A DNA stretch of 64,000 bases from Ectothiorhodospiraceae bacterium BW-2 (GTDB taxonomy: Bacteria; Pseudomonadota; Gammaproteobacteria; Thiohalomonadales; Thiohalomonadaceae): NCBI GenBank assembly GCA_008375315.1, contig CP032507.1:62001-126000 (forward strand). The letters are read 5' to 3'. The translations under genes and the position numbers were made by a program. This document shows positions 54,802 to 64,000 of the stretch, piece by piece (position 1 is the first letter of the stretch; each line of letters begins with the position of its first letter). The notes under the pieces are model-generated. The model worked only from the letters and a program-made list of their open reading frames with translations, was not told the DNA's origin and ran no database searches.

Positions 54802-55479
54802 TTAAGCCAAGTTTTGGCTGTTCATTGCCCACACCGCAGCTTCGACGCGGGTACGCAGGTTCAATTTTTTGAGAATATGTTTGACATGCACCTTAACGGT
54901 GGTATCGCTAATGCCTAACTCTCGTGCAATCAGTTTATTGCTATGCCCTTGGCTTAGGTGGATAAGGATCTGCTGCTCTCGCTCGGTCAGCCCCGCTTGA
55001 CTCTGGTTAAGCGGGGTGGTGGGTTGACCCCGAATAACATTCGCTAGTTGTACCGCTAGCCGGCCACTGACGACCAGTTTACCTAGTGCGGCTTGACGAA
55101 AAAACTCCAGAGTCTCCTCCGGATCCATATCTTTAAGTAGATAGCCATCGGCACCGGTACGCAGCGCTTTAACGACATCCTCCTCGTGATCGGAGACAGT
55201 GAGCATAATGATACGGCTATCAATATCGCTCTCTTTGAGCTGTTGTAGTACCGCTATCCCATCCATTCCCTTCATATTGAGATCGAGAATAATCAGATCA
55301 GGTTGCAGCTCTAGCGCTAACGCCACCCCTTTTTGGCCACTATCGGCCTCTCCTATGAGCTGTAGTTTCGGTTCAAGGGCAATGAGATCGGCAACTCCTT
55401 TGCGAAACAGGGGGTGATCATCAATCAAGAGTACGGTCGCTGTGGTTGCAGCTAGATCTATCGGGGGGGGTAGGGTCAT
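54802..55479 (-). CDS. narL: Nitrate/nitrite response regulator NarL
   Basis: 225 aa. The receiver domain has the acidic DD pair (LLIDDHP, residues 19-20), phospho-Asp in LIILDLNMKGMDG (about 66), Thr in MLTVSDHEED and Lys in YLLKDMDP. The C-terminal LuxR-type HTH is LTEREQQILIHLSQGHSNKLIARELGISDTTVKVHVKHILKKL, as in NarL/NarP. It lies 13 bp after narX, the same operon. It would activate nar genes and repress alternatives under nitrate. Confidence 0.95.
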   Translation of the reverse strand: MTLPPPIDLAATTATVLLIDDHPLFRKGVADLIALEPKLQLIGEADSGQKGVALALELQPDLIILDLNMKGMDGIAVLQQLKESDIDSRIIMLTVSDHEEDVVKALRTGADGYLLKDMDPEETLEFFRQAALGKLVVSGRLAVQLANVIRGQPTTPLNQSQAGLTEREQQILIHLSQGHSNKLIARELGISDTTVKVHVKHILKKLNLRTRVEAAVWAMNSQNLA

Positions 55480-55492
55480 CTCTATCCTTAGG

Positions 55493-57376
55493 TTATAGGG
55501 CGGCCTTAAAGCGGAGTTTAACGCAGGTGCCGCCCATGGTTGAGGGTTGGAGCTGTAACACTCCTTGGAGCTGTTTGGCTCGCTCCTCCATAATCGTCAT
55601 GCCGTAGTGGTGTCGCTGGGGCTCGCTCTGGGGGGGGATGCCGATACCATCATCCTCAATGGTGGCGGTGACAATCCCATCGGTATCGCAGTTCAAGGTA
55701 ACGCACGCTTGGGTCGCGTGGGCGTGGTGGACGATATTGGAGAGCGCTTCACGAATAATCTGTACTAGATGGACTTCGCTGTTCGGCTTTAGAGGGCACC
55801 CGCCTAATTGATAGTTTAGACTCATCGCGGTGTCGCTGTGGCGGCTGAATTCGGCCAGGGTCGTTTGCAGAATCTGTTTTAGATCACCATCCCCTAACTG
55901 GAGGCGAAAGGTGGTTAATAGCTCGCGTAGTTGACGATAGGCGCTAGTGAGACCATCGGAGAGCTCGGCAATAATCGGTTGAGCCTTATCGTTCTGCTCG
56001 CTCTGAGCGAAAACTCGTTTAAGTAGTGCGACCTGAATTTTTAGGTAGCTTAGTGATTGGGCTAACGAGTCGTGCAGCTCTCTTGCGATGGTGCTGCGCT
56101 CCTCCATCAGCGCCAAGATATGGCCTTGGGCCGCTTGCTGTTGTCGCTGCAGCGCCATGGCAATATGGCTAGCAACCGTATCGAGTAGTTTTCTTTGCCA
56201 ATCATGCAGCGGCTCTTTGTGAGGGATGTCGAGTCGCAAAATACCGTACTGCTGGCCATTATCGCAAATGGGGATCGAGAGGGTTGCGCTATCGGTCGCA
56301 GAGGTGAGAAAACAGTGGCCGCAGTCGGGGAGGGGGCACGGCTCCTTGGAACCCGATAGGGCAGGACGGGTCGAGGCGAGCCTGAGGGCAGGTTGTTGCT
56401 GTGACTGCTGCTTGCTATCCCCTAAACAGAGTGTTCCCGGCCCGATGCCGCTGAGTCGTTCAATATCGTACAGTAGCGACTGGTAGCTCTCTGCGGTAAG
56501 CGGTAGCTGGTTTAGACGGCGAGTGGTGTTGTAGAGCAGCTCTAGCGAGCGGTTACTACGCTCTAAGTTAGCGGTCTGCTGCTGTACCCGAATCTCCAGT
56601 TCGTCATACATTCGGGCTAAATCTTGCGCCATGAGGTTAAAGGCGCTGCTAAGCTGTCCGAGCTCATCGTCACCACGATGATCTATCTGCCAATCAAAAT
56701 GGCCTTGGCGACTCGCTTTCGCCGCCTCTAATAGCTGTTGCAACGGTATAATAACGCGACGGTAGAGCAGAACCATGGAGACGATGACGACGACTACGGT
56801 TAAGAAGAGGGAGATGATTTGGATCAGTCGTAGCTTTCGAATTTGGGTTTCGCTATTGTGCTCTAGCTCCGCCACCATGGTGTTGATAAGGGTGACATAC
56901 TCATCGATTTGAGCCAGATAGTCGCTAGCATCCATCGGGGCGGATGCGGGTTGCAGCGCCTGTTTTAGCATCGGTTCGAGCTGTTGTTGCCAGTGGTGGA
57001 TAATTTGTCGGTAGAGGTGACCTACAGATAATTTGCTATGGCGCTGCAGCAGCCACTCCAGATGGGGTGCAAATAGGCGTCGGCTAAACTCACTCATGCG
57101 CTGTTCCACTTGCAGAGCTACAGTGAGTGTACGCTCTTGTCCGATATAGAGGTTGAGCTGGCTGGCGATGCGGTAGGAGTGCATCCGCAGCGCACCGGCT
57201 TGATTAATAGCGGTGGCGTGCCCTTCGAGCGTTTCAGCGATGAAGACGGAGCTTAGCATACTGGAGAAGGCGAGCAGGGTAATGGCCGTCATCGCGATCC
57301 CTAACTGTAGCAGCAGTGACTGTTTGGTGATCTCTATCATGGCGCATAGCTTAATGGGTTTCATCCTAAAAGACAC
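55493..57376 (-). CDS. narX: Nitrate/nitrite sensor histidine kinase NarX
   Basis: About 615-627 aa, the exact start uncertain: GTG 57376, or an ATG at 57364 or 57340. It has a membrane helix near 20-40, the NarX/NarQ P-box (AINQAGALRMHSYRIASQL) that binds nitrate, a second helix (LIQIISLFLTVVVVIVSMVLLY) and HAMP. A GAF-like signalling region with cysteines (CPLPDCGHCFL) follows, then HisKA_3 with the phospho-His in RELHDSLAQSLSYLK, and a HATPase (DDGIGIPP). It phosphorylates NarL. It is divergent from narK1, so the 57377-57633 gap is a shared control region. Confidence 0.95.
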   Translation of the reverse strand: MSFRMKPIKLCAMIEITKQSLLLQLGIAMTAITLLAFSSMLSSVFIAETLEGHATAINQAGALRMHSYRIASQLNLYIGQERTLTVALQVEQRMSEFSRRLFAPHLEWLLQRHSKLSVGHLYRQIIHHWQQQLEPMLKQALQPASAPMDASDYLAQIDEYVTLINTMVAELEHNSETQIRKLRLIQIISLFLTVVVVIVSMVLLYRRVIIPLQQLLEAAKASRQGHFDWQIDHRGDDELGQLSSAFNLMAQDLARMYDELEIRVQQQTANLERSNRSLELLYNTTRRLNQLPLTAESYQSLLYDIERLSGIGPGTLCLGDSKQQSQQQPALRLASTRPALSGSKEPCPLPDCGHCFLTSATDSATLSIPICDNGQQYGILRLDIPHKEPLHDWQRKLLDTVASHIAMALQRQQQAAQGHILALMEERSTIARELHDSLAQSLSYLKIQVALLKRVFAQSEQNDKAQPIIAELSDGLTSAYRQLRELLTTFRLQLGDGDLKQILQTTLAEFSRHSDTAMSLNYQLGGCPLKPNSEVHLVQIIREALSNIVHHAHATQACVTLNCDTDGIVTATIEDDGIGIPPQSEPQRHHYGMTIMEERAKQLQGVLQLQPSTMGGTCVKLRFKAAL

Positions 57377-57492
57377 GGGGTAGCGTGAGTGTTATTGGGA
57401 GTACACCTAAAATATCATTCGGTGAGTGATGCCTCAGTTTGTTGTTGGGCTACAATTTTTATTTGCGTTTAAAATCAGTTAGTTAATTAATA

Positions 57493-57518
57493 TACCACCC
57501 GCTACTCCCTTGGTGGTA
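57493..57518. promoter_or_regulatory. Inverted repeat in the narX-narK1 divergent control region
   Basis: TACCACC (57493-57499) and GGTGGTA (57512-57518) flank CGCTACTCCCTT. Nearby TACTCCC and TACTCAC heptamers are close to the NarL consensus TACYYMT but each misses the last base. No perfect FNR box was seen. A regulatory role is likely but the factor is not fixed. Confidence 0.4.
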
Positions 57519-57633
57519 ATCCGATTTTTTTAGTCGGGTATTGGCCTATTGCAGCCGCTACTCACTCCCCTTTAGCATGGCTCACTTCGTTGTTTTAACC
57601 ATCATTAATCACTTTAAAGGGGGGAGGCATTTT

Positions 57634-58902
57634 ATGCCAAGTCATCAAACCAAACAGCTCTCTGTGCTGACTATGAATACCTTGGCCTTTACCGCCTGCT
57701 TTGCGGTTTGGGTTATCTTCTCCATTATTGGTATCCCGATTAAAGAGCTATTAGAGCTCAATGAGACCCAGTTTGGGATCTTAATCGCGATGCCCATTCT
57801 AACCGGCTCTCTGCTACGGCTGCCGGTCGGTATGCTGACCGATAAGTATGGGGGGCGAATTGTCTATTTTCTGCTGCTCTGTACCGTACTGGTTCCGCTC
57901 TGGTTTATCGGTTCAGCGACCGAGTATTGGCAGTTTCTGGTGCTAGGGTTGATGGTTGGGGTCGCCGGTGCCTCCTTTTCGGTCGGCATCGCTTACACCT
58001 CGCGCTGGTTTACGAAAAAGAACCAAGGCTTTGCCATGGGTATCTTTGGAGCCGGCAACGCCGGTGCGGCGCTAACTAAGTTTGTCGCCCCCTCCATTGT
58101 GGTCACCTATGGCTGGCAGGCGGTGCCCCATGTCTATGCGATTGCGATGTTTGTGGTGGTGGTGCTCTACTGGTTTTTTACCTACGAAGATCCCGACCAT
58201 AAAGTCCACTCCTCGGTCACTTTTCGCCAGCAGCTACAGGTGCTTAAAGACCCACGGGTATGGAAATATTGCCAATACTACTCATTAGTCTTTGGCGGCT
58301 TTGTCGGCCTCTCTCTGTGGATGACTAAATATTATATGGCCGAGTATGGCTTCGATATTCAGACCGCGGCACTGTTAGCGGCCGTTTTTGTGCTGCCATC
58401 GGGGATTATTCGTGCCCTAGGGGGGTGGTTTTCAGATCGCTATGGTGCCTATAAGGTGACCTGGTGGGTGATGTGGATCTCTTGGGTCTGCCTCTTTTTA
58501 ATGTCCTATCCACAGACTGAGATGACGATAAAAACCGTCAACGGTCCAATGAATTTCGATTTAAGTCTCAATGTCTGGGTCTTTACCCTACTGCTATTTA
58601 TTGTCGGTATTGCTTGGGGCTTTGGTAAGGCTTCCGTGTTTAAATTTCTCTCCGATGAGTATCCCGATAACATCGGTGTCGTCTCCGGTATTGTCGGTCT
58701 CGTTGGGGGGATGGGCGGTTTCTTACTGCCGATTATGTTTGGCGCTCTAGTCGATATCACCGGCATTAATAGCGCTATCTTTATGCTGCTCTATGGAGCG
58801 ACAACCGTCTCTTTAGTCTGGATGCACTACACCTTTGCTAAAGATAAAAAGCGACAGGATATGGAGCAGGCGATTTTAGAACACGGCTCGACTCGCCCAT
58901 AA
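57634..58902 (+). CDS. narK: Nitrate/nitrite MFS transporter, NarK1 type
   Basis: 422 aa from ATG 57634, which has GGGGGGAGG 8 bp upstream; the 31-codon extension to 57541 has no RBS and no homology character. Twelve membrane helices. The nitrate signature appears as FGIFGAGNAGAALTKFVAP-like (MGIFGAGNAGAALTKFVAPS) and FGKASVFKFLSDEYPDNIGVVSGIVGLVGGMGGFLLP. NarK1-type proteins bring nitrate in with protons. It is followed 51 bp later by the second transporter and then narG. Confidence 0.95.
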   Translation: MPSHQTKQLSVLTMNTLAFTACFAVWVIFSIIGIPIKELLELNETQFGILIAMPILTGSLLRLPVGMLTDKYGGRIVYFLLLCTVLVPLWFIGSATEYWQFLVLGLMVGVAGASFSVGIAYTSRWFTKKNQGFAMGIFGAGNAGAALTKFVAPSIVVTYGWQAVPHVYAIAMFVVVVLYWFFTYEDPDHKVHSSVTFRQQLQVLKDPRVWKYCQYYSLVFGGFVGLSLWMTKYYMAEYGFDIQTAALLAAVFVLPSGIIRALGGWFSDRYGAYKVTWWVMWISWVCLFLMSYPQTEMTIKTVNGPMNFDLSLNVWVFTLLLFIVGIAWGFGKASVFKFLSDEYPDNIGVVSGIVGLVGGMGGFLLPIMFGALVDITGINSAIFMLLYGATTVSLVWMHYTFAKDKKRQDMEQAILEHGSTRP

Positions 58903-58953
58903 CCGTCCACTCTCTACTCATCTAACTTAACTTAACTCTTAAAGAGGTCAACT

Positions 58954-60558
58954 ATGTCCGATCTACATCGATGGAATCCGGAAGATACCCACTTTTGGGA
59001 TTCAGAGGGGAGGAGGCTTGCCTATCGCAACCTCTGGATATCGATTCCTAGCCTATTGTGCGGCTTTGCCGTCTGGCTCTATTGGGGAATTATTACCGTA
59101 CAGATGCTCAATTTGGGGTTTCCCTTCGCTAAAGCGGAGCTCTTTACCTTGGCGGCGATTGCCGGACTTACCGGCGCGACGCTGCGGATCCCCTCTAGCT
59201 TCTTTATCCGTATTGCCGGTGGTCGTAACACCATCTTCTTTACCACGGCGCTACTGATGTTGCCTGCCATCGGTACCGGTATTGCGCTACAGGATAAGGA
59301 TACGCCGCTATGGGTGTTTCAACTATTGGCGTTTCTCTCCGGTTTAGGGGGGGGTAACTTTGCCTCGTCGATGTCTAACATTAGCTTCTTCTTCCCTAAG
59401 CGGATGCAGGGGTTAGCGTTAGGGCTCAATGCCGGACTAGGTAACGCTGGGGTGACCACCATGCAGATTTTGATTCCGCTGGTGATGACCTTTGGTCTGT
59501 TCGGTGGCGATGCGATGATTCTGGAGAATACCTCCGGCACCCTCATTGGCAAAATTCCCGCCGGCTCCGAGACCTGGATCCATAATGCCGGTTTTGTCTG
59601 GTTGCTGCTGCTAATTCCGCTGGCGGTGGCCGCTTGGTTTGGGATGAATAATATTCGTACCGAAGAGGTCTCCCCCTCGATCGGCTCTCCGATTGGGGCG
59701 ATGTCTAAAATTACCCTCATGTTACTAATCGGGTTTTTAACCGCCGCTGTCGGTCTCTATATCATCCTGCCGGCACCGACCGGATTAGGAGCACCTAGCT
59801 GGGCGAAGTGGCCGGCGATTGCGGGGGTTATCTTCGCTACCGTGATGCTAATGAAGCTCATTCCGGGTGATATTAAGCCTAACTTGCAGCGGCAGTTCAA
59901 AATCTTTGGCAATAAGCACACTTGGGTGATGAGTATTATCTACACCATGACCTTTGGTAGCTTTATCGGCTACTCCGCCGGCTTTGCCTTAGCGATTAAG
60001 GTGGTGTTTGGCTATCAGCATGTCGAAATTGATGGGGTTTTAACGCACGACTTAATTAATCCTAACGGCCCCTCAGCCCTAATGTATGCCTGGATGGGGC
60101 CGTTTATCGGTGCCTTAATTCGACCACTAGGGGGCTGGATGGCCGATAAGATGGGGGGGGCGAAGGTGACCCAATACTGCTCGATTGTGATGATAGGTAG
60201 CGCCCTTGGCGTGGCCTATTTTCTCAAAATGGCGTATCAGTCGGCGACGCCAGAGGAGTTCTTTGTCCCCTTCTTAGTGCTGTTTTTAATCCTCTTTGCC
60301 GCTACCGGTATCGGTAATGGATCGACCTTCCGTACCATCTCTCAGGTCTTTCCGAAAGAGCAGGCCGGGCCGGCCTTAGGCTGGACTTCAGCGGTGGCAG
60401 CCTATGGCGCATTTCTAATACCGCAAATTTTTGGTGAACAGATTAAAGCGGCAACCCCAGAGAATGCTCTCTACGGTTTTGCCATCTTCTATGTGATCTG
60501 TTTGGTGTTGAACTGGTGGTACTACCTCGGCCCTAAGGCTGAATTTAAGAACCCTTAG
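58954..60558 (+). CDS. narK: Nitrate/nitrite MFS antiporter, NarK2 type
   Basis: 534 aa. It starts with a soluble N-terminus (MSDLHRWNPEDTHFWD) then 12 or more helices. Signature segments are GLNAGLGNAGVTTMQILIPL and GNGSTFRTISQVFPKEQAGPALGWTSAVAAYGAFLIPQ. It has a longer central loop and two more helices than NarK1, as in NarK2 nitrate/nitrite exchangers. In Paracoccus the two are fused; here they are separate genes in the same order, giving uptake and product export for NarG. Confidence 0.95.
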   Translation: MSDLHRWNPEDTHFWDSEGRRLAYRNLWISIPSLLCGFAVWLYWGIITVQMLNLGFPFAKAELFTLAAIAGLTGATLRIPSSFFIRIAGGRNTIFFTTALLMLPAIGTGIALQDKDTPLWVFQLLAFLSGLGGGNFASSMSNISFFFPKRMQGLALGLNAGLGNAGVTTMQILIPLVMTFGLFGGDAMILENTSGTLIGKIPAGSETWIHNAGFVWLLLLIPLAVAAWFGMNNIRTEEVSPSIGSPIGAMSKITLMLLIGFLTAAVGLYIILPAPTGLGAPSWAKWPAIAGVIFATVMLMKLIPGDIKPNLQRQFKIFGNKHTWVMSIIYTMTFGSFIGYSAGFALAIKVVFGYQHVEIDGVLTHDLINPNGPSALMYAWMGPFIGALIRPLGGWMADKMGGAKVTQYCSIVMIGSALGVAYFLKMAYQSATPEEFFVPFLVLFLILFAATGIGNGSTFRTISQVFPKEQAGPALGWTSAVAAYGAFLIPQIFGEQIKAATPENALYGFAIFYVICLVLNWWYYLGPKAEFKNP

Positions 60559-60660
60559 CTTTTAACCGGCGTTATGAGTAACTAGGCTGATTGTGCTGCT
60601 GATTCCATGATTGGACTCTGGTTACTCACTTTTTTCATCTGCTTAATTGGAGATAACACA

Positions 60661-63600
60661 GTGAGTCACTTTCTCGATAAATTCAAATTTTTCTCTCGTG
60701 CGAAGGAGAGTTTTTCCAACGGTCACGGCATCGTCACAGAGGAGGATCGCCGTTGGGAGGATAGCTATCGCAACCGCTGGCGGCACGATAAGGTCGTCCG
60801 CTCTACCCACGGGGTTAACTGCACTGGCGGCTGTTCGTGGAAAATCTATGTTAAAAATGGTCTGGTCGCCTATGAGATGCAGCAGACCGACTACCCCGAA
60901 ACTCGCCCCGATATGCCTAACCACGAGCCGCGTGGCTGCCAGCGGGGAGCCTCTTTTTCGTGGTATCTCTACAGCCCCCACCGGATCAAATATCCGCTCA
61001 TTCGTGGCCGACTGGTCGATCTCTATCGCCAAGAGCGGGCGAGCGGCAAGAGCCCCGTCGCCGCGTGGGAGGCGATTCAGGTCGATGAGGCCAAGCGCAA
61101 GAGCTATACCGGTGTGCGCGGTCTAGGCGGTTTTGTGCGGGCGGAGTGGGATGAGGTGGTCGAGATGATCGCAGCTGCCAACATCTACACGATCAAAAAG
61201 TGGGGACCTGATCGCATCTACGGCTTCTCTCCTATTCCGGCAATGTCGATGATTAGCTACGCCGCCGGCTCACGCTATCTGTCGCTAATCGGTGGGGCGT
61301 GTGGTTCGTTCTACGACTGGTATTGCGATCTGCCTGCCGCCTCGCCTCAGGTGTGGGGCGAGCAGACCGATGTACCCGAAGCGGCCGACTGGTACAACGC
61401 TAAATATCTCATTATCTGCGGTGCTAACCTGCCGATGACCCGTACCCCCGATGCCCACTTTGCGATCGAGTCGCGCTATAACGGCACCAAGGTGGTCTCG
61501 ATGGCACCCGATTATGCTGAGTATGTCAAATTTGCCGATCTCTGGATGCCGGTCAGACAGGGAACCGATTCGGCCGCCTTTATGGCGATGGGCCATGTGG
61601 CGCTTAAAGAGTTCCATGTTGATAAACAAGATCCCTACTTTATCGAGTATGTGCGTCAATATACCGATCTGCCGATGCAGGTGATTTTGCAACAAGATGG
61701 CGAGCGCTATCTCTCTGGCCGTTTTCTACGCGCTTCCGATTTTAATCAGGCTCTAGGTGAGAGCAACAACCCTGAGTGGAAGACCGTTGTCTTCGATACC
61801 AAATCGAATAGCTTTGTCGTTCCTAACGGCTCGATCGGCTTCCGTTGGGGCGAAGAGGGTAAGTGGAATCTACTCGAACGGGCAGGGAGCGAGCAGGCCG
61901 AAACAGAGGCTGAGCTGAGCTGTATCACCCATAAAGATGGGGTGATCACCGTCACCTTCCCCCACTTTACCCCCGGCGAAGGTGACTCATTCACTCGTAA
62001 TGTGCCGGCACGCAAACTCAAACTAGCCAGTGGTGAAGAGGTTTGGGTGGCCTCGGTCTATGACATGCTCATTGCCCAGTACGGCATTGATCGTGGTTTA
62101 GGTGACAATCTAGCCACCTCCTATGACGATGCCAATATCGCCTACACCCCTGCCTGGGGCGAGAAGGTGACCGGCGTAAAACGGGCCGATCTCATTCGCA
62201 CCGGACGAGAGTTTGCCGACAATGCGAGTAAAACCCAGGGTAAATCGATGGTCATTATGGGGGCAGCGATTAACCACTGGTACCATAACGATATGGGCTA
62301 TCGCAGCATTATGAATATGCTCCATATCTGCGGCTGCGTTGGTCAGTCGGGGGGTGGCTGGGCGCACTATGTCGGTCAAGAGAAGCTACGGCCTCAAGCG
62401 GGTTGGGCGCCAATAGCCTTTGCTCTCGATTGGCATCGGCCACCGCGTCACATGAACTCAACCACCTACTGGTACTTCCATACCGATCAGTGGCGCTATG
62501 AGAAGGTGAGTGGCGACTCGATTATGGCCTCTACCGCCAAAGGGAAGTATAAGGGCTACCAGATTGCCGACTACAATGTGGTTTCACAACGGCTCGGCTG
62601 GCTCCCCTCGGCACCCCACTTTAACCAAAACCCTATCGAGATTGTAAAAGCGGCTGAAAAAGCCGGCGCAACCGATGAGGCGGGTGTGGCGAACTATCTG
62701 AAAGAGCAACTTAAAAGTGGCAAAATTGCCTTTGCGAGTGAAGATATCGACGCCGCAGAGAACCATCCTCGCAACCTCTTTGTCTGGCGGGCTAACCTGC
62801 TCGGCTGTTCGGCTAAGGGGCATGAGTATTTTCTCAAACACCTAGTCGGGGCACAAAATGGCGTCATGCAGGAGGGAACGGAGGGAGCCGACTCCAAAGA
62901 GATTAAGTGGCGTGAAAAGTCACCGGTCGGTAAGCTCGATCTCATGGTCGATATCAACTTCCGCCTTAACTCAACCGGTGCCTACTCCGATATTATTCTG
63001 CCGACGGCAACCTGGTATGAGAAGGCCGATCTCAACACCACCGATATGCACCCCTTTGTCCACCCGATTGGCAAGGCGGTCGATCCACAATTTGAGTCAA
63101 AATCGGATTGGCAGATCTTCCAGACCATTGCGAAAAAGTTCTCTGAACTGGCCGAAAGTGAGCTCGGTACCCAAAAGGATGTCGTCTCGCTGCCGATGCA
63201 GCACGACTCTCCCATGGCATTAGCCCAGCCGTTTGGTGAGGTAAAGGATTGGAAACGGGGCGAGTGCGATCTGATCCCCGGCAAAACCGCGCCGCTGTTT
63301 AAACTGGTAGAGCGCGACTATCCTAATACCTGGAAGAAGTTTACCTCGGTCGGCCCCTTAATGAACAAGCTAGGGAATAACATTAAAGGGATCGACTGGA
63401 ATACCGATCTTGAAATTGAGCAGCTTGGCAAACTCAATGGAGTGATTACGGAGGAGGGGATCTCAAAAGGGCGGCCACAACTGCTCGAAGATGAGGCGGT
63501 CTGCGATACGGTACTGCACATGGCTCCAGAGACCAACGGTGAAGTAGCGCACAAATCGTGGACAGCACTGTCGAAAAAGACCGGCATTGATCACCACCAT

Positions 63601-64000
63601 CTCTACGCCGGACGGCATGAGGAGAAGATTCGTTACCACGACATTATTGCCCAGCCGCGCAAGATTATTACCGCGCCGACCTGGTCGGGCATTGAGTCGG
63701 AGGAGGTGAGTTACAACGCCTGCTATACCAATATCCATGAGCATATCCCCTTTAGAACCCTGACTGGCAGAGCCTCGTTCTATCTCGATCATGAGTGGAT
63801 GCTCGACTTTGGCGAAGGGCTCTGCTGCTATCGGCCACCACAAGATCTTGGCGCGCATACCCATCTGCCGGCGGTACTCGCTGGTAAGCTGCAAGGTAAA
63901 AAGACCCTCACCCTTAACTGGATCACGCCCCATTCGAAGTGGGGGATCCACTCGACCTATCAGGACAATCTGCGGATGTTGCACCTGTTTCGCGGCGGCC
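60661..64000 (+). CDS. narG: Respiratory nitrate reductase alpha subunit NarG (partial, runs off end)
   Basis: Starts at GTG 60661 after AATTGGAGATAAC (an RBS with GGAG). The open frame is continuous to the right edge: 1113 codons of the usual about 1245. It reduces nitrate to nitrite with Mo-bisMGD. The FS0 [4Fe-4S] ligands are H50, C54, C58 and C93 (STHGVNCTGGC ... EPRGC), at the E. coli positions, and the Mo-ligand Asp lies in FYDWYCDLP (about 217-225). Also PMTRTPDAHF and HICGCVGQSGGGWAHYVGQEK. No Tat signal, as expected for a cytoplasmic NarG. narHJI should follow outside the window. Confidence 0.96.
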   Translation, partial: MSHFLDKFKFFSRAKESFSNGHGIVTEEDRRWEDSYRNRWRHDKVVRSTHGVNCTGGCSWKIYVKNGLVAYEMQQTDYPETRPDMPNHEPRGCQRGASFSWYLYSPHRIKYPLIRGRLVDLYRQERASGKSPVAAWEAIQVDEAKRKSYTGVRGLGGFVRAEWDEVVEMIAAANIYTIKKWGPDRIYGFSPIPAMSMISYAAGSRYLSLIGGACGSFYDWYCDLPAASPQVWGEQTDVPEAADWYNAKYLIICGANLPMTRTPDAHFAIESRYNGTKVVSMAPDYAEYVKFADLWMPVRQGTDSAAFMAMGHVALKEFHVDKQDPYFIEYVRQYTDLPMQVILQQDGERYLSGRFLRASDFNQALGESNNPEWKTVVFDTKSNSFVVPNGSIGFRWGEEGKWNLLERAGSEQAETEAELSCITHKDGVITVTFPHFTPGEGDSFTRNVPARKLKLASGEEVWVASVYDMLIAQYGIDRGLGDNLATSYDDANIAYTPAWGEKVTGVKRADLIRTGREFADNASKTQGKSMVIMGAAINHWYHNDMGYRSIMNMLHICGCVGQSGGGWAHYVGQEKLRPQAGWAPIAFALDWHRPPRHMNSTTYWYFHTDQWRYEKVSGDSIMASTAKGKYKGYQIADYNVVSQRLGWLPSAPHFNQNPIEIVKAAEKAGATDEAGVANYLKEQLKSGKIAFASEDIDAAENHPRNLFVWRANLLGCSAKGHEYFLKHLVGAQNGVMQEGTEGADSKEIKWREKSPVGKLDLMVDINFRLNSTGAYSDIILPTATWYEKADLNTTDMHPFVHPIGKAVDPQFESKSDWQIFQTIAKKFSELAESELGTQKDVVSLPMQHDSPMALAQPFGEVKDWKRGECDLIPGKTAPLFKLVERDYPNTWKKFTSVGPLMNKLGNNIKGIDWNTDLEIEQLGKLNGVITEEGISKGRPQLLEDEAVCDTVLHMAPETNGEVAHKSWTALSKKTGIDHHHLYAGRHEEKIRYHDIIAQPRKIITAPTWSGIESEEVSYNACYTNIHEHIPFRTLTGRASFYLDHEWMLDFGEGLCCYRPPQDLGAHTHLPAVLAGKLQGKKTLTLNWITPHSKWGIHSTYQDNLRMLHLFRGG

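Noticed and set aside
1-64000. tRNA or rRNA genes
   Set aside because: None was recognised by eye on either strand; a covariance-model search would be decisive.

Overview
The window looks like DNA from a facultatively anaerobic, sulfur-metabolising gammaproteobacterium. The evidence is a NarXL / MoaB / MoeA / NarK1-NarK2 / NarG nitrate-respiration locus, a TusA-DsrE sulfur-relay pair under a TetR regulator, a RarD permease, RecBCD remnants of proteobacterial order (recC-recB-recD), large c-di-GMP signalling proteins and many GTAGGGGC-type intergenic palindromes. No rRNA or tRNA gene was recognised, so the species cannot be fixed. Gene content is chromosomal in style, but a complete plasmid-type replication and partition module lies in the middle (about 29.6-38.6 kb). 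The replicon is therefore either a chromid or secondary chromosome, or a chromosome carrying an integrated plasmid. Layout: 1-6.1 kb, small hypothetical genes and a YhaO/YhaN-like nuclease-ATPase pair. 6.2-8.4 kb, RtcB RNA ligase and a retropepsin-like protease. 8.6-13.2 kb, accessory region with interspersed palindromes, a PD-(D/E)XK transposase-family gene, a MEKHLA gene, a truncated cupin gene, and a DsbA-family gene cut in two by an IS3-family element. 13.7-22.2 kb, a very large cyclic beta-1,2-glucan synthase gene split by an apparent 19-bp slippage deletion. 22.3-28.3 kb, a phosphoketolase-glycogen phosphorylase operon flanked by an intact and a decayed copy of a small membrane-protein gene. 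28.3-29.5 kb, a DNA glycosylase and a secreted nuclease. 29.6-32.2 kb, an iteron origin (DnaA box, AT-rich stretch, 14 iterons at 21-bp and then 42-bp steps) and a Rep_3-type initiator. 32.3-35.8 kb, a striking 3.4-kb array of 17 short palindromes (ATCTAC-NN-GTAGAT) at about 98- or 270-bp steps. 36.2-38.6 kb, parA, parB and a third gene with ribbon-helix-helix-like segments. 38.7-40.3 kb, dsrE-tusA and tetR with three GACCGGTC operators. 40.4-48.7 kb, two multidomain c-di-GMP proteins, rarD and a chorismate-lyase-like gene. 48.7-51.7 kb, the wreck of recCBD: recC with a large in-frame internal deletion, and a RecB-RecD chimera joined at their P-loops. 51.9-64 kb, a periplasmic binding protein and the nitrate-respiration locus, with narG running off the end. 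The most notable system is the replicon core: iterons plus Rep plus an unusually long palindrome array immediately upstream of parAB, which may be a large centromere. The second theme is gene decay by precise deletions: the RecBCD locus, the NMT1-like sensor domain, the glucan synthase, the DsbA gene and the duplicated membrane-protein gene are all damaged.
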